64,000 nucleotides of DNA from NCBI GenBank assembly GCA_015277795.1, contig CP063848.1, forward strand, positions 4,774,001-4,838,000, written 5' to 3'. A model generated the notes under the pieces. That model was not told where the DNA came from and did not search any database. It saw only the letters and a list, made by a program, of their open reading frames with translations. The stretch is from Massilia sp. UMI-21. Lineage in GTDB: Bacteria > Pseudomonadota > Gammaproteobacteria > Burkholderiales > Burkholderiaceae_D. The translations under genes were made by a program, and so were the position numbers. Shown one piece after another: positions 9,551 through 17,628 of the stretch (its first letter is position 1; each line of letters opens with the position of its first letter).

Positions 9551-10180
9551 ATGCCTACTCAGAACAATGACCTACTCCAGCTGCGCGCCGAAATCGCTGC
9601 CTTTGCTGCGCGCATGGTCGCCCAGGATGGCGCCGATTACGATACCGCGCGCCGCAAGGCGGCGCGCCAGGTGCTCGGGGTGGACCGCCCCAGTCCCAAC
9701 CTGATGCCCGACAACCTGCAGATCGAGGACCAGGTCCGTCAATACCAGGCCCTGTTCGGCGGTCCCGGCCAGGCCGAGCGCTTGCGCGCCCTGCGCGAGA
9801 CCGCCCTGCAGGTGATGGACCAGCTGGCCGACTTCCGCCCCTACCTCACCGGCGCCGTGCTCAACGGTACGGCGGGCGAGCACGACGAGATCCACCTGCA
9901 GCTGTTCGCCGACAGCGCCAAGGAGGTCGAGATCTTCCTGCTCAACCGCAACGTCGATATCGAGATCTCCGAAACGCCGCATTTCAAGGGCGGGCGGCAC
10001 GATCCGGTTGAAACGGTCAGCTTCCTGTGGCATAAGGAAACTATTCATGCCGAGTTATACGATTTTCATGATGTGCGCGGGGCCTTGAAACCGCGCGCCG
10101 ATGGCCGCCTGCAGCGGGTCGACGCAGCCGGGCTGCGTGCGCTGATGGCAAACGATGAGACTTTGGAACAGGACGAATGA
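9551..10180 (+). CDS. Conserved protein with nucleotidyltransferase-like core, function unknown
   Basis: A 209-residue soluble protein. The N-terminal half is helical (LRAEIAAFAARMVAQDG) and includes a dimetal-free, Asp/Arg-rich stretch. The central LTGAVLNGTAGEHDEIHLQ, followed by EVEIFLLNRNVDIEI, resembles the G-x-x-D/E strand pattern of nucleotidyltransferase folds. Proteins of this type sit next to mpl in related betaproteobacteria as I recall them, but I know no tested role. Its stop overlaps the next start by four bases (ATGA), so it forms a two-gene unit with the thioredoxin-like protein. Confidence 0.7.
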   Translation: MPTQNNDLLQLRAEIAAFAARMVAQDGADYDTARRKAARQVLGVDRPSPNLMPDNLQIEDQVRQYQALFGGPGQAERLRALRETALQVMDQLADFRPYLTGAVLNGTAGEHDEIHLQLFADSAKEVEIFLLNRNVDIEISETPHFKGGRHDPVETVSFLWHKETIHAELYDFHDVRGALKPRADGRLQRVDAAGLRALMANDETLEQDE

Positions 10181-10731
10181 ATAAGAAACACGTGGCTGCC
10201 TATGCGGCCGTTGCCGCCATGTTCGGCATCATGGGGGCCCTGGTTGCCATCAACAAGAAAGAAGTCCCTCCCTACACCACGGCCATCGCGCCGACCGGCG
10301 GCAAGCCGCACAGCGTCGTCGAGAACCTGTTCGCGCAGTCGCTCAACGACCTGCAGGGAATGCCGCAGCCGCTGTCCAGGTGGCGCGGCAAGCCCTTGCT
10401 GGTGAATTTCTGGGCAACCTGGTGCGCGCCCTGCGTGCAGGAGATGCCGGAGCTGTCCGAACTGGCCGCGCTTGATGCCGGCAAGCACTTCAATGTGATC
10501 GGCATCGGCATCGATTCACCCTCGAACATGCGCGAATTCGCCGCCAAGCTCAAGATCGCCTATCCGCTCTACGTGGCCGGCATGGGCGGCACCGAGCTGT
10601 CGCGCGCCTTCGGCAACAGCGCCGGCGGGCTGCCGTATACGGTATTGATCGGCGCGGACGGCCAGGTGCGCAAGACCTACCTGGGCAAGCTGAAGTTCGA
10701 CGAACTGCGGGCCGACCTGGCCGAACTTTGA
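10177..10731 (+). CDS. TlpA-type thiol:disulfide oxidoreductase
   Basis: A 184-residue protein anchored by an N-terminal hydrophobic segment (VAAYAAVAAMFGIMGALVA, about 5-23). The thioredoxin fold faces the periplasm. NFWATWCAPCVQEMPEL carries the active-site pair C83 and C86, and GLPYTVLIGADG contains the cis-proline. Such proteins reduce periplasmic disulfides, for example in cytochrome c or copper-protein maturation. No ccm genes adjoin it, so its partner is open. It is translationally coupled to the upstream gene by ATGA. Confidence 0.9.
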   Translation: MNKKHVAAYAAVAAMFGIMGALVAINKKEVPPYTTAIAPTGGKPHSVVENLFAQSLNDLQGMPQPLSRWRGKPLLVNFWATWCAPCVQEMPELSELAALDAGKHFNVIGIGIDSPSNMREFAAKLKIAYPLYVAGMGGTELSRAFGNSAGGLPYTVLIGADGQVRKTYLGKLKFDELRADLAEL

Positions 10732-10737
10732 GTTGCC

Positions 10738-10850
10738 GTAGAGTCCCAGGGTGGCCGGCTGCGCCGAGCGCGCGTTCAGCCACCGATAGAACAGCCGTGC
10801 AGGCAGTATCGGCATGATTCGAACGCGTGGCCGGCACCGCCGGCCACCCG
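10738..10850. repeat. REPIN copy B (degenerate)
   Basis: The left arm contains AGGGTGGCCGGC, loop, GCCGAGCGCGCG (about 10748-10774) behind a broken GTAGAGTCCC head. Its variable stem position is a C/A mismatch. The right arm (10821-10850) is intact through GGCCGGC..GCCGGCC but ends in CCCGGC instead of CCCTAC. This is the most decayed of the five copies and lies between the tlpA-like gene and aroQ. Confidence 0.7.
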
Positions 10851-10917
10851 GCGAGCGAACGATCGTTCTTTTCCGAACTGCGCCGAATATGCGTTCAACC
10901 CCCGGTAATTTTACCGC

Positions 10918-10946
10918 TTGCCAATAGTCGAGCTTGGCGGCACAAT
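10918..10946 (+). promoter_or_regulatory. Candidate sigma-70 promoter for aroQ
   Basis: TTGCCA (10918-10923) and CACAAT (10941-10946) are separated by 17 bases and lie 30 bases before the aroQ start. Directly upstream is a small inverted repeat, CGGTAA-tt-TTACCG (10903-10916), that could bind a regulator. Confidence 0.5.
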
Positions 10947-10976
10947 GCCTTCCTTTCGGGCTTCAGACTCTTCAAC

Positions 10977-11414
10977 ATGGCGAAAAAGCTACTGCTGCTT
11001 AACGGCCCCAACCTCAATCTACTGGGGACCCGGGAGCCCGAGGTGTACGGCGCGACGACGCTGGCCGACATCGAACAGGCGGCACTGGCACAGGCTCAGG
11101 CGGCAGGCGCAAGCCTCGACTGCTTCCAGAGCAACCATGAAGGAGCCCTGATCGACCGCATCCACGCCGCGCGCGGCGAAGGCGTGGACGCGATCGTCAT
11201 CAATCCGGGCGGCCTGACCCATACCAGCGTGGCCCTGCGCGATGCGCTTGCTGCGGTGGCAATCCCGTTCGTGGAGGTACACATCTCGAATGTCCATGCC
11301 CGCGAATCCTTCCGGCATCACTCGTACCTGTCGGCTGTCGCGCAAGGCGTGATCTGCGGACTGGGGCCGGACGGATACCGGTTTGCCATCGACTTTGCGC
11401 TTAAATCGCGTTAA
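10977..11414 (+). CDS. aroQ: Type II 3-dehydroquinate dehydratase
   Basis: Dehydrates 3-dehydroquinate to 3-dehydroshikimate in the shikimate route. The dodecameric type II enzyme is about 145 residues, as here. [17 protein letters not shown] contains the catalytic tyrosine at residue 24; [16 protein letters not shown] and [10 protein letters not shown] are the other active-site motifs. I placed the start at the ATG at 10977. The frame is open 50 codons upstream, but that part covers the promoter region and the edge of REPIN B. accB follows 95 bp downstream, an arrangement common in proteobacteria. Confidence 0.95.
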   Translation: MAKKLLLLNGPNLNLLGTREPEVYGATTLADIEQAALAQAQAAGASLDCFQSNHEGALIDRIHAARGEGVDAIVINPGGLTHTSVALRDALAAVAIPFVEVHISNVHARESFRHHSYLSAVAQGVICGLGPDGYRFAIDFALKSR

Positions 11415-11509
11415 TCTACGTCAACTTCATGTATCAGCGGCCGCAGGCTTACCCGGCATCGCGTTGCCAGCTCTCTTAAAAACGAATAAAACATTCCAAG
11501 GGGTTTCAC

Positions 11510-11980
11510 ATGGATCTCAGAAAACTCAAGACTTTGATCGACCTGGTCGCCGAATCGGACATCGCTGAACTCGAAGTGACCGAAGGCGAAAGCAAGGTCC
11601 GCATCGTCAAGTCGTCCGCAAACCCGCAAAACCAGATGATGATGCTGCCGCAGCAGGCCGTGCAGCACTACGCCGCCCCGGCCCAGCAGGGCGCGGTCGC
11701 GGCCCCTGCGGCAGCCCCGGCCGCCGCGCCGGTCGCCGAGCAGACCGGCCACGTGGTCAAGTCGCCGATGGTCGGCACCTTCTACCGCTCTTCGGCCCCG
11801 GGCGCCCCGGCCTTCGTGGAAGTCGGCGCCAACATCAAGCAGGGCGATACCCTGTGCATCATCGAAGCGATGAAGCTCCTGAACGAGATCGATGCCGACG
11901 TCGCCGGCACGGTCACCAAGATTCTCGTGGAAAACGGCCAGCCGGTCGAATTTGGCCAGCCGCTGTTCGTCATCGGCTAA
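11510..11980 (+). CDS. accB: Biotin carboxyl carrier protein of acetyl-CoA carboxylase
   Basis: Carries the biotin that shuttles CO2 between AccC and the carboxyltransferase in fatty acid synthesis. The 156 residues comprise an N-terminal helical domain ([13 protein letters not shown]), an Ala/Pro linker (about 60-76) and the biotinyl domain. [12 protein letters not shown] holds the modified lysine at residue 122. AAGGGG precedes the ATG by a good ribosome-binding distance. accC follows after an unusually long 175-bp gap. Confidence 0.96.
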   Translation: MDLRKLKTLIDLVAESDIAELEVTEGESKVRIVKSSANPQNQMMMLPQQAVQHYAAPAQQGAVAAPAAAPAAAPVAEQTGHVVKSPMVGTFYRSSAPGAPAFVEVGANIKQGDTLCIIEAMKLLNEIDADVAGTVTKILVENGQPVEFGQPLFVIG

Positions 11981-12155
11981 GATCGCCTGACAATCCCCCA
12001 TGGCGGCGTTGCACCGTCTCGCCGTAATGGTGTCTTGTTGGACGATCCGAACCCTCCGGCCGGGCGGCGTCCGCCGCCAGCCCATCCATGTCGTGTCCGG
12101 CGCGCTTTCTGATCCAGACTGTTGCGCCGGTTTTCACTGAAACACCGAACCTACC

Positions 12156-13571
12156 ATGTTTGAAAAAATCCTCATCGCCAACCGTGGTGAAATCGCGCTG
12201 CGTATCCAGCGCGCCTGCCGCGAACTGGGCATCAAGACGGTCGTCGTTCACTCCGAGGCCGACAAGGACGCGAAGTACGTGAAACTGGCGGACGAATCCG
12301 TCTGCATCGGCCCGGCCCAGTCGGCGCTCAGCTACCTGAACATGCCGGCGATTATCAGCGCCGCCGAAGTGACGGACGCCGAGGCGATCCACCCGGGCTA
12401 CGGCTTCCTGTCGGAGAACGCCGACTTCGCCGAACGCGTCGAGAAATCGGGCTTCGTCTTCATCGGCCCGCGCTCGGACTCGATCCGCCTGATGGGCGAC
12501 AAGGTCTCGGCCAAGCAGGCGATGATCAAGGCCGGCGTGCCTTGCGTGCCGGGTTCGGACGGCGCCCTGCCGGACGATCCGAAAGAGATCATCACGACCG
12601 CGCGCAAGATCGGCTACCCGGTCATCATCAAGGCCGCCGGCGGCGGTGGCGGCCGCGGCATGCGCGTGGTGCACACCGAAGCCGCACTGCTGGGCGCCGT
12701 GCAGATGACCAAAACCGAAGCCGGCACCGCCTTCGGCAATCCGGAAGTCTACATGGAGAAGTTCCTGGAAAATCCGCGCCACGTGGAGATCCAGATCCTC
12801 GCCGACGAACACAAGAACGCCGTCTGGCTGGGCGAGCGCGACTGCTCGATGCAGCGCCGCCACCAGAAAGTGATCGAGGAAGCGCCGGCGCCGGGCATCC
12901 CGCGCAAACTCATCGAGAAGATCGGCGACCGCTGCGCCGAAGCCTGCCGCAAGATCGGCTACCGCGGCGCCGGCACCTTCGAATTCCTGTACGAGAACGG
13001 CGAGTTCTACTTCATCGAGATGAACACCCGCGTGCAGGTGGAACACCCGGTCACCGAGATGATCACCGGGATCGACATCGTGCAGGAACAGATCCGCATC
13101 GCCTGCGGCGAGAAGCTGCGCTTCAAGCAGCGCGACATCATGCTGTCGGGCCATTCGATCGAGTGCCGCATCAATGCCGAAGACCCGTTCAAGTTCACGC
13201 CTTCCCCGGGCCGCATCACCGGCTGGCATCCGCCGGGCGGTCCTGGCATCCGTGTCGATTCGCACTCGTATGCAGGATATTATGTTCCACCTCATTACGA
13301 CTCGATGATCGGCAAGGTAATTTCTTACGGTGCGACGCGCGAGCAGGCAATTCGCCGCATGCAAATCGCGCTCTCGGAAATGGTGGTCGAAGGTATTCTC
13401 ACCAATATCCCGCTGCACCGTGAGCTGATGGTCGACGCCCGCTTCATCGAGGGCGGCACCAACATCCACTACCTGGAGCACAAGCTGGCCTCGAAGCCGG
13501 ACCTGCCGAAGGAAGGTGGCCTCGGCGCCAAATCGGAAACCAAGGTAGCGGACGTGAAGGCTGATCTATGA
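12156..13571 (+). CDS. accC: Biotin carboxylase subunit of acetyl-CoA carboxylase
   Basis: ATP-dependent carboxylation of biotin on AccB. The ATP-grasp protein starts [16 protein letters not shown], contains the glycine-rich ATP loop [14 protein letters not shown], and has the metal and substrate motifs [15 protein letters not shown] and ECRINAED. At 471 residues it is about 20 longer than E. coli AccC because of a charged tail ([13 protein letters not shown]). Its end overlaps prmA by four bases (ATGA). I see no strong ribosome binding site directly before the ATG. Between accB and accC lies a 6-bp GC hairpin (12063-12078). Confidence 0.96.
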   Translation: MFEKILIANRGEIALRIQRACRELGIKTVVVHSEADKDAKYVKLADESVCIGPAQSALSYLNMPAIISAAEVTDAEAIHPGYGFLSENADFAERVEKSGFVFIGPRSDSIRLMGDKVSAKQAMIKAGVPCVPGSDGALPDDPKEIITTARKIGYPVIIKAAGGGGGRGMRVVHTEAALLGAVQMTKTEAGTAFGNPEVYMEKFLENPRHVEIQILADEHKNAVWLGERDCSMQRRHQKVIEEAPAPGIPRKLIEKIGDRCAEACRKIGYRGAGTFEFLYENGEFYFIEMNTRVQVEHPVTEMITGIDIVQEQIRIACGEKLRFKQRDIMLSGHSIECRINAEDPFKFTPSPGRITGWHPPGGPGIRVDSHSYAGYYVPPHYDSMIGKVISYGATREQAIRRMQIALSEMVVEGILTNIPLHRELMVDARFIEGGTNIHYLEHKLASKPDLPKEGGLGAKSETKVADVKADL

Positions 13572-14524
13572 GCTGGACCGAAGTCGTCATCGAAGTAGCC
13601 CGCGATCACGCGGAAGCCCTGTCGGACGCCCTGATGGAAGCGGGCGCCCTGTCGGTTTCCGTGGAAGACGCGGACGAAGGCACGGAGCTCGAGAAACCGC
13701 TGTTCGGCGAGCCGGGCATGGAGCCCACCGAGGCTGCCTGGGACCACTCGCGCGTGGTCGCGCTCACCGATACCGACGCCGACCAGTTCGCGATCGTGCA
13801 GGAAGCCGCCAACGCCATCAAGCTGCCCGTGCTGCCTTCGTTCACCACCCGCGCGGTGGCGGACGCCGACTGGGTGCGCCTGACCCAGTCGCAGTTCGAG
13901 CCGATCCACATCGGCAAGAACATCTGGGTCGTGCCGAGCTGGCACGAAGCGCCGGACCCGAACGGGCTCATCCTCGAGCTCGATCCCGGCCTGGCCTTCG
14001 GCACCGGCAGCCACCCGACCACCCGCCTGTGCATGGAATGGCTGGAAGCGCACCCCGCGCCCGGCAAGTCGGTGCTGGACTACGGCTGCGGTTCGGGCAT
14101 CCTGGCGATGGTCGCCAAGAAGCTCGGCGCGCAAGACGTCGCCGGGGTCGACATCGACCCGCAGGCGATCGAATCGGCGCGCAGCAACGCCGAACGCAAC
14201 AAGGTCAGCATCGACTACTACCTGCCGGACGACTTCGCGGCCGCGCCGAACACGCGCCATGCGCAGGGCCAGTTCGACATCGTGGTGGCCAACATCCTGT
14301 CGAGCCCATTGAAGCTGATGGCGCCGATGCTGTCCGGCCGCGTGGCGCCGGGCGGCAGCCTGATCCTGTCGGGCGTGCTGGCACGCCAGGCCGAGGAAGT
14401 GGCCGCCGCCTACGCACCTTTCATCAAGCTGGGCGTCTGGGCCGAGCAGGACGGCTGGGTCGCCCTTCACGGGACGCTCGGCCAGGACACCGCCCCCGCG
14501 CCGCGCTCCGCCACCGCCGCTTAA
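13568..14524 (+). CDS. prmA: Ribosomal protein L11 methyltransferase
   Basis: Trimethylates L11 using S-adenosylmethionine. The 318-residue protein has an N-terminal substrate-recognition domain and a class I methyltransferase domain. [12 protein letters not shown] (about 170-181) is SAM motif I, followed by [15 protein letters not shown] and [10 protein letters not shown]. It is coupled to accC by a four-base overlap, a neighbourhood also seen in other gamma- and betaproteobacteria. Confidence 0.94.
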   Translation: MSWTEVVIEVARDHAEALSDALMEAGALSVSVEDADEGTELEKPLFGEPGMEPTEAAWDHSRVVALTDTDADQFAIVQEAANAIKLPVLPSFTTRAVADADWVRLTQSQFEPIHIGKNIWVVPSWHEAPDPNGLILELDPGLAFGTGSHPTTRLCMEWLEAHPAPGKSVLDYGCGSGILAMVAKKLGAQDVAGVDIDPQAIESARSNAERNKVSIDYYLPDDFAAAPNTRHAQGQFDIVVANILSSPLKLMAPMLSGRVAPGGSLILSGVLARQAEEVAAAYAPFIKLGVWAEQDGWVALHGTLGQDTAPAPRSATAA

Positions 14525-14537
14525 GGGAAACCCAGGC

Positions 14538-15959
14538 ATGGCGCTCGCCACCCAATGTCCCCACTGCGGCACCATGTTCCGTGTCGCCGCGGACCAGCTG
14601 AAGCTGCGTGGGGGCATTGTTCGCTGCGGCGCCTGCACCCAGGTATTCGACGGCAGCGCCGCGCTGGTCGACATGGCCGCCGCGGCGCCCTCCTCCGCCC
14701 TTCCGTCCGCACGTCGCCGCCTTGCGGCGGAACCCGCATCCGCCGCCGCTGCCGTTCCTGAACCCGCACCCGCAACGGCGCCTGCGCCTGCGCCTGCGCC
14801 GCAGGAAGCGCCCGCGGTCGCCGCTGGCGCCGAAGAAAACGCCGCCGATCCCATCTACACCCTCGCGTTCGACCGTACTTTCGCGCCCTTCGGCATCCTG
14901 CCGCAGGTCAGCCGCGAGGACGGCCAGGACCTTGCTGCGCCACAGGAGCCGGAAGAAACCGGGGCCCTGGTGGCCGACGCCCGCCCGCAGCCGGCCGTGA
15001 CGGCAGCACCGCCGCAGGCCGAAGCACAGCCTGAAGCCGAGCCCGGGCCTGAACCTGAGCCTGAACCCGAGCCTGAACCGGCCCTGGCGCCGGCGCCGGA
15101 GGCCGTATCCGCGCCCGAAACGGAACCGGCGGCCGAGCCAGGCGTGGACGAAGCGCTGGTCGCCGCGCCGGTGACGGACCACGAAGACGAGCCCGGCGAA
15201 GCGCCCGCGGTACCGACAGCGGTTGCCGACTCCGCCCCGGCCAGGGCCACGTCATCCGCCCCGCCGCTGCTGCTGCGCGAATCCGGCCCGGCCACGGTCA
15301 CCATGCCGCTGCCGCCGAGCGCGCCGCCGGTGGCGCCAAGGACGCCGCGCGCCAAGGCCGCGGAAGCGCGCGCCGCGCGCCGCTCCAAGCTCACGCCGAC
15401 CCGGATCGAAGCGCCCAAGCTGCGCGTGCCGGAACCGGACGAGCCCGAATTCGTGCGGCGCGGGCGCCAGCGCGAGCGCTCGGGCAAGGCGGTGCGCATC
15501 GCGATGGCGGCCGGCAGCCTTGTGCTGCTGCTGTTGCTGGCGGCGCAGCTGGTCCGCAGCTTCGGCAGCACGCTGGCGGCGCGCCACCCGGACATGCGGC
15601 CCGCGCTGGTCAGCGCCTGCGCGACGCTGGGCTGCCGCATCGAGCTGCCGGCCCAGATCGACGAACTGGTGATCGACACCGGCGAACTGACCACGCTCGG
15701 CGGCAACGCCTATACCTTCAGCACCCAGCTGCGCAACCAGGGCAATGCCGTCCAGTCCTGGCCGAGCATCGAACTGACCCTGGTCGATGCCGACGACAAG
15801 CCGCTGGTGCGGCGTGTGTTCGGCCCGCGCGACTACCTGCCCACGGGTCCGCAGCTGGCTGCCGGCTTCGCGGCGCGCACCGAGCAAGCCGTCAAGCTGC
15901 ATTTCCGCGTCGAGGAGCCGGCGCCGTCCGGCTACCATATCGCGGTGTTCTATCCGTGA
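14538..15959 (+). CDS. Zinc-ribbon (MJ0042-type) and DUF3426 membrane protein
   Basis: A 473-residue protein with three parts. The N-terminal zinc ribbon has CPHC and CGAC pairs (C7, C10, C30, C33). A long, low-complexity region is rich in Ala, Pro and Glu and includes a run of Pro-Glu repeats encoded near 15040-15085. A single membrane helix at about residues 317-338 precedes the C-terminal DUF3426 domain, with LGCRIELPAQIDELVIDTG and FGPRDYLPTGPQLAAGF. The architecture is common in betaproteobacteria and the function is unknown. It sits 13 bp after prmA and 37 bp before the kinase gene. Confidence 0.88.
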   Translation: MALATQCPHCGTMFRVAADQLKLRGGIVRCGACTQVFDGSAALVDMAAAAPSSALPSARRRLAAEPASAAAAVPEPAPATAPAPAPAPQEAPAVAAGAEENAADPIYTLAFDRTFAPFGILPQVSREDGQDLAAPQEPEETGALVADARPQPAVTAAPPQAEAQPEAEPGPEPEPEPEPEPALAPAPEAVSAPETEPAAEPGVDEALVAAPVTDHEDEPGEAPAVPTAVADSAPARATSSAPPLLLRESGPATVTMPLPPSAPPVAPRTPRAKAAEARAARRSKLTPTRIEAPKLRVPEPDEPEFVRRGRQRERSGKAVRIAMAAGSLVLLLLLAAQLVRSFGSTLAARHPDMRPALVSACATLGCRIELPAQIDELVIDTGELTTLGGNAYTFSTQLRNQGNAVQSWPSIELTLVDADDKPLVRRVFGPRDYLPTGPQLAAGFAARTEQAVKLHFRVEEPAPSGYHIAVFYP

Positions 15960-15996
15960 CGCCTCGCCCCATTCTTTCCATTCCCGAGAGCCCCCC

Positions 15997-16938
15997 ATGA
16001 CCAAAACCGCCCTGATCTGCGGATCGATCGCCTTCGACAAGATCATGCAATACCACGGCCGCTTCGCCGAGACCCTGCTGGCCGACCAGCTGCATCGCGT
16101 GAACGTGTCTTTCCTGGTGCCGACCATGCGCCTGGAGTACGGCGGCTGCGCGGTGAACATCGCCTACAACCTCAAGCTGCTGGGCGGCGAGCCGCTGGTG
16201 ATGGGCACCATCGGCCAGGACGGCGGCGATTACCTCGAGCGCATGAAGAAACAGGGCATCGAGACCCGCGCGATCCGCAGCATCCCCGATGCCTACACCG
16301 CACAGTGCTTCGTCACCGCGGACCAGGACAACAACCAGATCAACGCCTTCCACCCGGGCGCGATGCAGTACTCGCACGAGAACAAGGTGGCTGAGCAGGG
16401 CGAACTGCGCGTGGCGATCATTTCGCCGGACGGCCGCGACGGCATGATCCAGCACGCCGCCGACTGCGCCGCGCAGGACATTCCCTTCATGTTCGACCCG
16501 GGCCAGCAGCTGCCGATGTTCTCGGGCGAAGAGCTGATCCGCTTTATCGAGCAGGCCAGCTACCTGGCCTGCAACGACTATGAATTCGAAGTCGTGATGG
16601 ACCGCACCGGCCTGAGCCTGGCGGACATCGCCGCGCGCCTGGACGCGCTGATCGTCACGCGCGGCGGCGACGGCTCGGACATCTACGCGGGCGGGGAGCA
16701 CTACCGCATCCCGGCGGTGAAGGCGGATGAAATCGTCGACCCGACCGGCTGCGGCGATGCCTACCGCGCCGGTTTGCTGTACGGGATTACCAGTGGCTTC
16801 GACTGGCCGACCACCGGCCGCATCGCCAGCCTGCTGGGCGCGATCAAGATCGGCAGCACCGGAGGCCAGAACCATACGTTCACGCCGCAAGAGGTCGAGC
16901 AGAAGTTTGAGGCGGCATTCGGATACAAGTTCCGCTGA
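15997..16938 (+). CDS. PfkB-family carbohydrate/adenosine kinase
   Basis: A 313-residue kinase of the ribokinase superfamily that phosphorylates a sugar or nucleoside. YGGCAVNIAYNLKLLGG and MGTIGQDGGDYLERM are the N-terminal substrate motifs; DPTGCGDAYRAGLLYG contains the anion hole and catalytic base (about residue 254). The YGGCAVNIA form is seen in adenosine-kinase-like members, so the substrate may be adenosine, but this is inference. The ATG at 15997 was chosen because family homology begins there. It is the last gene of the accB-to-kinase run and is convergent with yggT. Confidence 0.85.
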   Translation: MTKTALICGSIAFDKIMQYHGRFAETLLADQLHRVNVSFLVPTMRLEYGGCAVNIAYNLKLLGGEPLVMGTIGQDGGDYLERMKKQGIETRAIRSIPDAYTAQCFVTADQDNNQINAFHPGAMQYSHENKVAEQGELRVAIISPDGRDGMIQHAADCAAQDIPFMFDPGQQLPMFSGEELIRFIEQASYLACNDYEFEVVMDRTGLSLADIAARLDALIVTRGGDGSDIYAGGEHYRIPAVKADEIVDPTGCGDAYRAGLLYGITSGFDWPTTGRIASLLGAIKIGSTGGQNHTFTPQEVEQKFEAAFGYKFR

Positions 16939-16964
16939 GCACCGCCACCAGGTTCATACCGTGA

Positions 16965-16998
16965 ATAAAAAAATGGGTCCCCGCGGGGACCCATTCTT
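16965..16998. terminator. Terminator between kinase gene and yggT
   Basis: An 11-bp stem (16972-16982 with 16985-16995) is preceded by AAAAAAA, which gives a long T-run for minus-strand yggT. Downstream on the plus strand the sequence is only CTTGTTC, so it is stronger for yggT than for the kinase gene. Confidence 0.8.
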
Positions 16999-17014
16999 GT
17001 TCGTAGCGACGCTA

Positions 17015-17542
17015 TTAACCGTAAAACACCTGGCGCAATACAAACTGGATAACCTGGATCAGCACCAGGGCCACCAGTACCGATAAATCGATCCCGCCGA
17101 TGGGGGGCACCACGCGCCGGATCGGCCGCAGGATCGGGGTATTCAGCGCGTGCACGAACGGCGCCAGCGGCGCATGCGGATTCACCCAGCTGAAGATCGC
17201 CTCGATGATCAGGAGCGCCATGAAGCCGTACAGGATCCAGTTGAGGAAGCGGTGCAGCGCATGCAGCACCACCATCTCGCCCGACGCCCCGGCCAGCAGC
17301 AGCAGCGAGCTGGCCAGCAGCACCACCAGGAAGGCGCCGATCAGGCTTGCCCAGTCATAGCCGCCCATGCCCGGCACCAGGCGCCGTAGCGGCAATACCA
17401 GCCAGTCGGTCAGGGTAAAGGTGAACTGGCCGATCTGCTGCGGCGGACGCACCCGGATCGCCTGCATCCAGAAGCGCAGCAGGAGCAATCCTCCCAGCAG
17501 GCTGGCAGCGGTATCGACAATAAACTGGAGAATGGACAGCAC
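17015..17542 (-). CDS. YggT family integral membrane protein
   Basis: A 175-residue membrane protein with two YggT units, each with hydrophobic helices and a proline-containing linker (LVLPLRRLVPGMGGYDWASL and TPILRPIRRVVPPIGGIDLS). Members have been linked to osmotic tolerance and, in other lineages, to division and envelope processes; the exact job is not known. I chose the GTG at 17542 because AGGAG lies five bases upstream (17548-17552). The open frame runs further but through a terminator hairpin. The T-run of that terminator touches this ribosome binding site. Confidence 0.88.
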   Translation of the reverse strand: MLSILQFIVDTAASLLGGLLLLRFWMQAIRVRPPQQIGQFTFTLTDWLVLPLRRLVPGMGGYDWASLIGAFLVVLLASSLLLLAGASGEMVVLHALHRFLNWILYGFMALLIIEAIFSWVNPHAPLAPFVHALNTPILRPIRRVVPPIGGIDLSVLVALVLIQVIQFVLRQVFYG

Positions 17543-17547
17543 GTAGG

Positions 17548-17552
17548 CTCCT
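17548..17552 (-). promoter_or_regulatory. Ribosome binding site that fixes the yggT GTG start
   Basis: AGGAG on the minus strand lies five bases before the GTG at 17542 and directly abuts the eight-T tract of the upstream terminator at 17553-17560. Confidence 0.75.
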
Positions 17553-17588
17553 AAAAAAAAACCGCTGTGTGAACGATCACACAGCGGT
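17553..17588 (-). terminator. Strong terminator of the histone-like gene, immediately upstream of yggT
   Basis: A perfect 12-bp stem (17561-17572 with 17577-17588) with loop ACGA is followed on the minus strand by eight T residues. It sits 40 bp after the histone-like stop and leaves no room for a promoter between itself and the yggT ribosome binding site. Confidence 0.9.
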
Positions 17589-17628
17589 ATTTTGCCTGAT
17601 CCAGGCAAGACTCGCTACCGAGCCGGAA

